NCBI GenBank assembly: GCA_021793115.1
Contig: JAJYTJ010000079.1
Span: forward strand, 1 to 16,959
Direction: 5' to 3'
DNA length: 16,959 nt
DNA from: Actinomycetes bacterium
GTDB lineage: Bacteria; Actinomycetota; Actinomycetes; Actinomycetales; Cellulomonadaceae
Shown here: positions 1 through 5,331 of the stretch, piece after piece
How the letters are laid out: each line of letters begins with the position of its first letter
How positions within the stretch are numbered: the stretch's first letter is position 1
The notes under the pieces: generated by a model
What the model was told of the DNA's origin: nothing
Seen by the model: the letters and a program-made list of their open reading frames with translations, nothing else
Databases searched by the model: none
Program-made: the position numbers and the translations under genes

Positions 1-64
1 GCGGTCATCGTGATGCTCCATTCGAGAGTGCTGTGAGATGTTCACTCGAAGGATCACGCGGTGA

Positions 65-493
65 CCGCCTCGTCGTCTACAACGACGACCACGGCACCAC
101 CGCTACACCACTATCAGGGACGCCACTAAGACCGAGGCCGGCTTCCGTCGGCTCACCCTGCCGGACGACCTCGTGGCCGTGCTGGCACGCCGGCAGGCAG
201 AGGCGGTCAGCGCGAGGCTCTTCGCCACCAGGAACGGCACCTGGGTTGCACCCAACAACCTGCGCCGATCCCTCCGCTCAGCCCTCGCCGGCACAGACCT
301 GACCTGGGTCACCTACCACTCGCTCCGCCGGACAGAAGCGACACGGATCGAGCGAGAGCTCGGGGCCGACGCCGCTGCGCGGCAGCTCGGCCACTCGCGC
401 ACGGCCGTGACGCTGCGGCACTACGTCGAACAGGCACACGACGCTGGCGACATTAGGTCGGTGCTTCAACGCGGTCGCCAGACGGCGGTCTGA
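65..493 (+). pseudogene. Tyrosine recombinase (integrase) C-terminal remnant
   Basis: This open frame encodes the C-terminal catalytic part of a phage-type tyrosine recombinase, the enzyme that inserts and excises integrative elements at attachment sites. It is readable from just after an in-frame TGA (62-64). It shows a TKTEAGFRRLTLPDDLV stretch typical of actinobacterial integrases, then YHSLRRT (the H-x-x-R box), QLGHS (the second catalytic His context) and TLRHYV with the candidate nucleophilic Tyr, and ends at a TGA. Four of the usual six catalytic positions are therefore visible. The N-terminal arm-binding and core-binding domains and the first catalytic Arg are not. In-frame stops at 11-13 and 62-64, and stops in the other frames, argue that the 5' part is lost or frameshifted rather than merely cut by the window edge. 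An internal GTG at 173 could start a 106-aa fragment, but that would not be a functional recombinase. It most likely marks the old integration module of the island that follows. Confidence 0.75.
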
Positions 494-884
494 CGGCCCT
501 TGTCACACACCTCGCGCCGCTGACAAGCGCAAAGACGCCGCTCGTTTGACGACATGCAACCGAGCTCTGCCGACTAGGACGAGCAGCGGACGTGGACCGG
601 CGCAGCAGCTCCGCCAGCCGTTCGTTCATCGACACCACCGTCTGGTCGTCCAGCGCCGCGGATGCCTGTACGGACTCCGGCGGAGGTGTGCGTTCGGGTA
701 CCGGCGGGAGCACTCATGTCGGGAGATGTGCGGCGCCCCGTCCCAGTCTGGGCCCGGACGTGCTCGTGGTGACGGCCAGAACCAGAACCGCCATTCCTCG
801 AGTCGCGTGCTGACAGATTTGGGGGAAGCGTCATTTGCGCGAGCCCGACGAACAGGCCCACTGCAACCGTCGAGTTGAGGAATT

Positions 885-912
885 GGGCGCTTGTCCATTT
901 GGACGAGTGCCC
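885..912. promoter_or_regulatory. 28-nt inverted repeat, candidate operator or terminator hairpin
   Basis: The arms GGGCGCTTGTCC (885-896) and GGACGAGTGCCC (901-912) pair over 12 positions, two of them G-U, around an ATTT loop. No U-run follows on the + strand, so a classical terminator is not assured. The 3' half TGGACG (900-905) is repeated in inverted form as CGTCCA (924-929). A weak promoter-like pair, TTGTCC (891-896) and TAAATG (914-919) with 17-nt spacing, overlaps it, so the palindrome could equally be an operator for the peptide operon. The structure is seen directly; the role is inferred. Confidence 0.5.
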
Positions 913-955
913 ATAAATGCATGCGTCCAGTTTGGCGGTACCGATCTATAGGCGA

Positions 956-969
956 CATTGGGACCAATG
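956..969. promoter_or_regulatory. Perfect 6+6 palindrome CATTGG-GA-CCAATG
   Basis: A short dyad with perfect 6-bp arms and a 2-bp centre lies 207 bp before the precursor start. Its right arm contains the first of three GACCAAT words in this leader region. It could bind a dimeric regulator; no regulator gene is visible in the window. Confidence 0.35.
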
Positions 970-1159
970 GCCCAAGAGTCTTCTAGAGAGAGGCGAGATT
1001 GTTTCTACGTCGGGCGCTGCTCACCCGTGTCGACCAATTCGCAGCCGGCACACAGGTAAGCAAGTTGTCGAGGGGGTTGGTCACCCGTTTGGCTGCTGTA
1101 TCCGCGCGACACTTCTCGTGGTCAGGCAACAGCAATTCTGCAATATCCGGCTGACCAAT
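962..1159 (+). repeat. Three dispersed GACCAAT words upstream of the peptide operon
   Basis: GACCAAT occurs at 962-968, 1032-1038 and 1153-1159, and the inverted GACCAA core occurs as TTGGTC at 1077-1082. The last direct copy sits just before the ribosome binding site of the precursor gene. The density is higher than expected for a 7-mer in about 200 bp. They may be binding sites of one regulator, but this is inference. Confidence 0.3.
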
Positions 1160-1163
1160 CAAC

Positions 1164-1169
1164 GAGAGG
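1164..1169 (+). promoter_or_regulatory. Ribosome binding site of the precursor gene
   Basis: GAGAGG lies 6 nt before the ATG at 1176. It decides the start in favour of 1176 over the in-frame ATG at 1233, which lies just before the conserved leader motif. Confidence 0.6.
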
Positions 1170-1175
1170 TGCACA

Positions 1176-1679
1176 ATGTCGACCGATGTGGCCATCTCCG
1201 GCCCAGCTCTGTGGCAAGGGCAGAGTGCGAAGATGGCGCGAGCCGTTGTGACGGCCCGCGCATGGAAGGACCCGCAGTACCTGCAGCAGCTCGTTGCCGA
1301 CCCTCTCGCGACGCTGTCGGCCGCGGGCTACGAGGTGGCTCCCGGCGACACGGTGACCGTGCTCGTCGACACTGCCCGGGAGAAGCACCTTGTGCTTCCC
1401 GAGGGCGAGTTCGACACGGGCGACCTGCTCGCCAGGACCCAGCGGATCGCCGACGGCATGTCGGTCACGCTCGTGCGGGAGTCCGCCACCAACCACTACC
1501 TGATCGTGCCGGTGAACCCGTGGGCCCTGGACGCCCAGATCGCGACCGAATACTCGATCATCACGAGCCCTGACGACGGCATCACCTTCTGGGTCGCCGC
1601 GGCCAGCATCGAAGCGGCGTCCATCTTCACGACGGTCATCGCCATCGCCGAGGCCGTCACCGTGATCCTGGCCGCCTAG
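1176..1679 (+). CDS. NHLP-leader (proteusin-type) RiPP precursor peptide
   Basis: This 167-aa protein has the signature of nitrile-hydratase-like leader peptides (NHLP). Around residues 26-75 it reads TARAWKDPQYLQQLVADP, then L..AGYEV, VTVLVDTA and HLVLP, matching the family pattern A.aW.Dp..r..Ll.dP..aL...G....v.v..dt...hlvlP. Residues 76-135 form a long second leader part that repeats the VT..(D/E)(T/S)A...L..P pattern. The last 32 residues (136-167) after SPDDG are almost entirely A, V, I, T, S and F plus one W and two E, and resemble a membrane-active core. There is no Cys in the whole protein, which excludes lanthionine or thiazole chemistry on Cys. The metal-binding CTLCSC motif of nitrile hydratase is absent, and the next gene is a PoyD-like epimerase, so a precursor role is strongly favoured. 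The cleavage site is not certain: DDG at 133-135 or ADG at 92-94 are candidates. The core is inferred to carry D-residues. Confidence 0.82.
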   Translation: MSTDVAISGPALWQGQSAKMARAVVTARAWKDPQYLQQLVADPLATLSAAGYEVAPGDTVTVLVDTAREKHLVLPEGEFDTGDLLARTQRIADGMSVTLVRESATNHYLIVPVNPWALDAQIATEYSIITSPDDGITFWVAAASIEAASIFTTVIAIAEAVTVILAA

Positions 1680-1715
1680 CCGATCTCCCGGAGGATCCGT
1701 TTCGCAAGTCCTGAC

Positions 1716-1733
1716 CACAACCCTGGTTCTGTG
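1716..1733 (+). promoter_or_regulatory. Weak intercistronic hairpin between precursor and epimerase
   Basis: CACAACC (1716-1722) can pair with GGT and TGTG (1725-1727, 1730-1733) around a 2-nt loop with a 2-nt bulge. It lies in the 72-bp gap after the precursor gene, where RiPP operons often have a processing or attenuation element that keeps peptide mRNA in excess. The stem is short, so this is only a candidate. Confidence 0.2.
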
Positions 1734-1751
1734 AGAAGTGAGAGAGCGGAC

Positions 1752-3224
1752 ATGTCGGCCACCTACCCCCTGCTGCGTGACCTATCCCACGTGCCGACGG
1801 GCTACGTGCGGGGCGTCGCTGACGCCAAGAGGTTCTTGGAGAGATGGTCCATGGATCCCGGCTTCCGGGAGGGGTTCGCCGCTGACCACGACGGCGCCTT
1901 GGCCCAGTTGGGCCTGTCCATCACCACCGGCGACGCCCTACGTCTCATCGACCCAGAGGACAAGGGACGGATCCTCCGGGCCTGCCTCGAGTGCACCGAT
2001 CCCGGCGACGACGTCGTCTCGCACTACTGGTCGTTCTACCTGGAGAAGGTCGCACATCGGGACAACCTCGTGGCGACCGCCGTTCCGGGCAACGTCCAGA
2101 TGGCAGCGTGGCACCGTCGCCAGGTAGAACGCGTCCGCGCCGAGGTCGGCGCGGTGCACGCCCGCAACATCGTTCACGCCCCGTTCGCGGTGGAGCTCAG
2201 CAAGGGCTGCAGCGTCGGATGCTGGTTCTGCGGGCTGGCCGCGCCGCCGTTCGACTCGTTCTTGCCGTACACCCAGGAGAACGCAGAGCTGTGGGCCGGC
2301 TGCCTTGACGTGCTCGGCGAAGTCATCGGCGCGGGAGCCGAGAACGGTTTCCTCTATTGGGCGAGCGACCCGTTGGACAACCCGGAGTACGAACGCTATA
2401 TCACCGCGTTTCACGAAAGACTCGGCAGCTGGCCTCAGACCACGACGGCGCAGGCGTGGAAGGACCCGGAGAGGACACAACGATTCCTTCACGAGGCGTA
2501 CTCCCGCGGATCTGCCGTCGACCGGTTCTCCATTCTGAGTCTCGGCCAGCTCAAGGCGATACACCGCGACTTCAGCCCCATAGAAATGCTTCGTGTCGAA
2601 CTCGTCCCGCAGAACCGCGGGTCGAGCACGATCAAGAGCCGAAGCGGGCGGGCACGTACCGTCGACGACTCGCGTGCCCGAGAAGTTGCCGACTCAGAGC
2701 ATGCCTCCACGATCGCTTGCGTCACTGGATTCATCGTCAACATGGTCGACCGTGAGGTGCGCATGGTCACGCCCTGCAATTCCAGTGACCGATGGCCGCT
2801 CGGCTACTGGGTACTGGGAGAGGGCAGCTTCGACACGCCGGCCGAGCTGAAGAATCTGCTCGAGGACCTGATCGCACGCCACGCTCAGCCGCGCTTGGCG
2901 CTCGGTGATCGAGTCGCGCTCCACAAGGACATCACCGCGACGTGCGATGAGTCCGGGATCGTCCTGGACTGGCCACGTGCGCACACAAGCCTTCGCGTCA
3001 GCACACACCCCGAGCATCTCCTCGACCTGCTGACGGCGGGCACCTGGACCGCCGCCGACATCGCGCTCGCTCGCGAAAGCGCTGCGTCGGTGCCGCTGGA
3101 GAGCACACTGGCTCTGCTCGACGAACTGGATGCCAACGGCGTCCTCGACGAAGAGCCCGCGCCGTACGACTTCTCGCGAATCGCCCGCATGGGATCAAAG
3201 CGAGCCTCGGTCGGACAGCGCTGA
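1752..3224 (+). CDS. PoyD-like radical SAM peptide epimerase
   Basis: This 490-aa radical SAM enzyme is expected to bind a 4Fe-4S cluster, cleave S-adenosylmethionine and invert alpha-carbons of the neighbouring precursor (L to D). The CxxxCxxC motif is in ELSKGCSVGCWFCG, with Cys 153, 157 and 160. Downstream come YWASDPLDNPEY (202-213), PQTTTAQAWKDP (228-239), RFSILSL, VELVPQN and TPCNSSDRWPLGYW (340-353). This order of motifs is what I recall for the RiPP maturation amino acid epimerases PoyD, OspD and AvpD. Cys342 is a candidate hydrogen donor; Cys323 and Cys398 are alternatives. The N-terminus (about 25-70) resembles the NHLP leader of the precursor itself. ATG 1752 is chosen because a GAGAG-rich site precedes it; the GTG at 1731 has none. 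Rare codons such as ATA (before His at 2560 and in PIEML near 2580) support horizontal transfer. The epimerase assignment is high confidence; the residues acted on are unknown. Confidence 0.85.
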   Translation: MSATYPLLRDLSHVPTGYVRGVADAKRFLERWSMDPGFREGFAADHDGALAQLGLSITTGDALRLIDPEDKGRILRACLECTDPGDDVVSHYWSFYLEKVAHRDNLVATAVPGNVQMAAWHRRQVERVRAEVGAVHARNIVHAPFAVELSKGCSVGCWFCGLAAPPFDSFLPYTQENAELWAGCLDVLGEVIGAGAENGFLYWASDPLDNPEYERYITAFHERLGSWPQTTTAQAWKDPERTQRFLHEAYSRGSAVDRFSILSLGQLKAIHRDFSPIEMLRVELVPQNRGSSTIKSRSGRARTVDDSRAREVADSEHASTIACVTGFIVNMVDREVRMVTPCNSSDRWPLGYWVLGEGSFDTPAELKNLLEDLIARHAQPRLALGDRVALHKDITATCDESGIVLDWPRAHTSLRVSTHPEHLLDLLTAGTWTAADIALARESAASVPLESTLALLDELDANGVLDEEPAPYDFSRIARMGSKRASVGQR

Positions 3225-3242
3225 GTACGGGAGAGGATTCAG

Positions 3243-3371
3243 ATGGCAGAGCACAAGCCTTGGTTCGGCCCGAAACGGTTCGGAGTCGGTATCGGGCCGG
3301 CGTCGTGGCAGGGGTGGGTCCTGACCATCGTGGTGGCCATCGCCATCATCGTGCTCGTCAGGGTCCTCTAG
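3243..3371 (+). CDS. 42-aa single-pass membrane protein of the peptide operon
   Basis: This small gene lies between the epimerase (18-bp gap) and the ABC ATPase (5-bp gap) and has a clear GGGAGAGG site before its ATG. The product starts with MAEHKP, then WFGPKRFGVGIGPASWQGW (7-25), and ends in one hydrophobic helix (about 26-42) capped by Arg40. The WFGPKr.G.G..P.sWQGW pattern is, from memory, shared with short single-pass membrane proteins scattered through bacteria, but I cannot name a family with certainty. In this position it could be an immunity protein, a transporter accessory subunit, or a membrane anchor for the maturation complex. The basic, Trp-rich N-terminus would lie at the cytoplasmic face. 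The gene is well supported by tight operon packing; the function is unknown. Confidence 0.75.
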   Translation: MAEHKPWFGPKRFGVGIGPASWQGWVLTIVVAIAIIVLVRVL

Positions 3372-3376
3372 CCAGC

Positions 3377-4252
3377 ATGAGCAGCGCCATCGTCACGCTC
3401 GACGATGTGACCACGGGCTACCGCGACACGGCGCGGCTACGCGACGTCAGTCTGCGTCTGGAGGCCGGCCTGCACATCGTCCTTGGCCCCAACGGGTCAG
3501 GCAAGACCACGCTCTTCCGGGTTATCTGCGGAGTGCTGCCGCCGTGGAGCGGGACGGTGGCACGCCCGGGGTCGGTCGGGTACGTCGCACACCGCCTCGG
3601 CCTGTCGCCACGCTTGACGGTCGCGGACAACATGGCGTTCTGGGCCCGGCTCCACCTGGTGACCCCTAGCGACGGCTTCCGGGAGGAGCTGGAGGCCTTG
3701 GGCGTCGACGACCTGCGGGACCAACCGGTGTCCACGCTGAGTCGGGGCCAGGCCCAACGGGTAGCGATCGCCCGCGCTCTGCTGGCTGCTCCCCGGGTAC
3801 TCCTGCTCGACGAACCGCTCGCCGGCGTCGATCCGGGCGGCGTCCAGGTCTTGAAGGACACGATGACCGGGCTCGCAGGACAGGGACGCTGCGTCATGGT
3901 CTCCTCCCACGGACTGGCCGAGCTCGCGAGCCTCGACGCCGACGTCGTCGCCCTACGCGCGGGCGAGATCGTCGCCCACGGGCAACCGGCGGAGCTCCGC
4001 CGCCGCCTCGCCACCCGCGCGCTCGCAGTCCGCCTGGCCGGAGGGCCGGGCTTAGCCCAGGTGCTGGCCGCGCACGGTGTCCAGTTCGACCGGCGGGCCG
4101 ACGGCACGGTCCTGGCCGGTGTCCCGGGCCGCGACGACGTGGCCGCACTCGTGCGCATGCTCGTGGCCGCAGGCATCGACGTGCATGAGGTCTCGCCTGT
4201 CACCGACGACCTGACCGAGGTGTACCAGGCGGTCGAAGCGGGAGCCTCATGA
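3377..4252 (+). CDS. ABC transporter ATP-binding protein (CcmA-like)
   Basis: This 291-aa nucleotide-binding subunit has Walker A GPNGSGKTT (37-45), signature LSRGQAQRVAIARAL (121-135), Walker B VLLLDEP with the D-loop AGVDP (141-153), and switch-loop VSSH (175-178). Where most ABC ATPases have a Q-loop Gln, it reads VGYVAHRLGLSPRLTV, with His72; a GH in this place is a feature I recall from CcmA-type ATPases. No peptidase C39 domain is fused, so it cannot process the leader. About 70 C-terminal residues after the core form an extra alpha/beta domain typical of drug and peptide exporters. The start at 3377 sits 5 nt after the stop of the 42-aa gene; an in-frame upstream start at 3260 would overlap that gene and adds no conserved sequence. 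It is inferred to drive export of, or immunity to, the mature peptide with the permease encoded next. Confidence 0.88.
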   Translation: MSSAIVTLDDVTTGYRDTARLRDVSLRLEAGLHIVLGPNGSGKTTLFRVICGVLPPWSGTVARPGSVGYVAHRLGLSPRLTVADNMAFWARLHLVTPSDGFREELEALGVDDLRDQPVSTLSRGQAQRVAIARALLAAPRVLLLDEPLAGVDPGGVQVLKDTMTGLAGQGRCVMVSSHGLAELASLDADVVALRAGEIVAHGQPAELRRRLATRALAVRLAGGPGLAQVLAAHGVQFDRRADGTVLAGVPGRDDVAALVRMLVAAGIDVHEVSPVTDDLTEVYQAVEAGAS

Positions 4253-5061
4253 CGACCCGACACCCCAGTGGCCGCACGCTGTACCGGGCGCTGGTGCTGC
4301 GCGCACGCCGGGAAGGGTTTGCTGCGATCTTCGCCTACCCGCTCCTCGTCACGGGCTTCGTGACCGTGGCGATGGGGTTCGCCGCCACTCACCCCGACAT
4401 GGCCAACGTGCCGCCCATCCCACCCGGCGGCGTCTTCGGCCTGCATGTGCAAGACGTGCGGGTCGCGCTCGGCCTGCTGCTGGCACCTGCCGTGCTGGTC
4501 ATGGGCACCTGCATCGGCGGAGGGCGATGCGTGCAGTCCCTCATCGGGGCACAGGCCACCTCGGGGGAGTTCGAGACCTGGCTCGGCTCAGGCCTGACGC
4601 TCCGCGACGTGGTCGGAGCCGTACTAGGCCTGATCGCCACGGCCGTGGTCGCCATCTGGGTGGTCGTCAGCATCCTGGTCGGCGCCGTCCTGCTCTGGGC
4701 ACGGGCGGCACTCGACCCGGCGGCGAGCCTGCCCGCGCTCTACTGGGTCATGCTGCTCGCGGTACCGCTGACCCTCGGGCTGTCCGGTGCCACCCTGGCC
4801 GTGGCCTTGGCCTTCGCCCGACCGCGGCTCCTGCAGCCGGCCGAGCGAGGCATGATGCATGGCACCGGCAACGCTGTCGGCTCGATCGCCGCCCTGCCCG
4901 GCATCGCGGTGATGGTCCTGTTCATCTTCGGAGCCAGCCAGGGGATGTCCGTTCTGGCGCTCATCGCGGCCGCCGCGGCGGTCGTCGTGCTGCTCCTGGT
5001 GGCCGGGCTCGTCGTCGCGCTGAGATTCACATCAGCCGAAGGCTTCGTCAGCTCCCTGTAG
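4249..5061 (+). CDS. ABC transporter permease
   Basis: This 270-aa integral membrane protein starts within the last codons of the ATPase gene (ATGA overlap), which implies translational coupling and a shared complex. It has about six hydrophobic segments: one near residues 24-45, one near 75-95, a long one near 120-150, one near 160-190, and two near 212-260. A conserved-looking GEFETWLGSGLTLRDVVGA stretch after the second segment may be the cytoplasmic coupling helix. I recognise no specific subfamily; the general form is of ABC-2/CcmB-like permeases. It most likely exports the modified peptide or removes it from the membrane as self-protection. The gene ends with TAGTGA, about 70 bp before the tRNA gene that bounds the island. 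Confidence 0.82.
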   Translation: MTTRHPSGRTLYRALVLRARREGFAAIFAYPLLVTGFVTVAMGFAATHPDMANVPPIPPGGVFGLHVQDVRVALGLLLAPAVLVMGTCIGGGRCVQSLIGAQATSGEFETWLGSGLTLRDVVGAVLGLIATAVVAIWVVVSILVGAVLLWARAALDPAASLPALYWVMLLAVPLTLGLSGATLAVALAFARPRLLQPAERGMMHGTGNAVGSIAALPGIAVMVLFIFGASQGMSVLALIAAAAAVVVLLLVAGLVVALRFTSAEGFVSSL

Positions 5062-5076
5062 TGACCTCCGTGCGGT

Positions 5077-5089
5077 GTGGGCGACCCAC
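5077..5089 (+). terminator. Possible weak terminator after the peptide operon
   Basis: GTGGG-CGA-CCCAC forms a 5-bp stem 15 bp after the permease stop, with no U-run. It is the only hairpin seen between the operon and the convergent tRNA gene. Confidence 0.25.
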
Positions 5090-5133
5090 GGGTCGACCCC
5101 CACGGCGTCCGACCAGGTCAGATCGGCTCTCGG

Positions 5134-5207
5134 AGCCTCCTGTCGGATTCGAACCGACGACCTGCCGCTTACAAGGCGGCTGCTCTGGCCAGCTGAGCTA
5201 AGGAGGC
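5134..5207 (-). tRNA. tRNA-Thr (anticodon TGT)
   Basis: The minus strand folds as a full tRNA. The acceptor arms GCCTCCT (5207-5201) and AGGAGGC (5141-5135) pair perfectly, with discriminator T at 5134. The D arm begins TTAGCTCAGCTGG, the anticodon stem-loop is CCGCCTTGTAAGCGG with TGT at 34-36, and the T arm contains GTCGGTTCGAATCCGAC. The CCA end is not encoded. The anticodon reads ACA and, by wobble, ACG threonine codons. The foreign-looking peptide operon ends 70 bp beyond its 3' end, so this gene is a plausible attachment site for the element that left the integrase remnant. Confidence 0.95.
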
Positions 5208-5263
5208 GGGGCGCGCGGCGTCCAGCGTAGACGAGGCGGGCCGCGCGGCCGCGGTGCGAGGGG

Positions 5264-5311
5264 CGACGAGCGGCGTCCGCCGGGACCGATCCCGGCGGGC
5301 GCCGCTCGTCG
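5264..5311 (-). terminator. Strong hairpin terminator after the dsbA-like gene
   Basis: Arms of 22 positions, CGACGAGCGGCG (5264-5275) plus CCGCCGGGA (5277-5285) against TCCCGGCGG (5290-5298) plus CGCCGCTCGTCG (5300-5311), pair with a single T/G mismatch around a CCGA loop. It lies 21 bp after the stop of the minus-strand oxidoreductase gene. There is no U-run on the minus strand, as is common for actinobacterial terminators. It would also insulate the tRNA gene from read-through. Confidence 0.75.
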
Positions 5312-5331
5312 TGCCCGAGCCTGGTCCGGGG

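Larger units (their letters stand above)
494..1175. other. Non-coding, lower-GC interval between integrase remnant and precursor gene
   Basis: No convincing gene is seen in this stretch of about 680 bp. Its base composition is visibly less GC-rich than the right half of the window, with AT-rich patches around 880-1000 and 1125-1160. The minus strand near 597-713 has a short piece with coding-like codon bias (it reads VQASAALDDQTVVSMNERL and continues) that decays toward 490; it may be a fragment of a lost gene. The right half holds palindromes at 885-912 and 956-969, three GACCAAT words, and a near-repeat TCACCCGT at 1021 and 1081 spaced exactly 60 bp. It presumably contains the promoter of the downstream peptide operon. 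Confidence 0.6.

Noticed and set aside
1176..1679. Nitrile hydratase alpha subunit
   Set aside because: Only the leader-like region matches; the Cys-rich metal site is missing, no beta subunit gene is nearby, and the next gene is a RiPP epimerase.
1122..1718. 198-aa frame antisense to the precursor gene
   Set aside because: No recognisable motif, and the sense strand has the NHLP signature with a ribosome binding site.
3260..3376. Longer ABC ATPase starting at 3260
   Set aside because: It would overlap the 42-aa membrane protein gene in another frame and adds no conserved sequence before the ATP-binding domain at 3377.
1176..5061. Lanthipeptide or thiazole-containing bacteriocin cluster
   Set aside because: The precursor has no Cys and the operon has no LanM, LanB, YcaO or dehydrogenase gene.
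4527..5201. Open frame ending in a VGFEPTTC-like peptide
   Set aside because: That peptide is the usual false translation of the antisense strand of a tRNA gene; the rest is a shadow of the permease gene.
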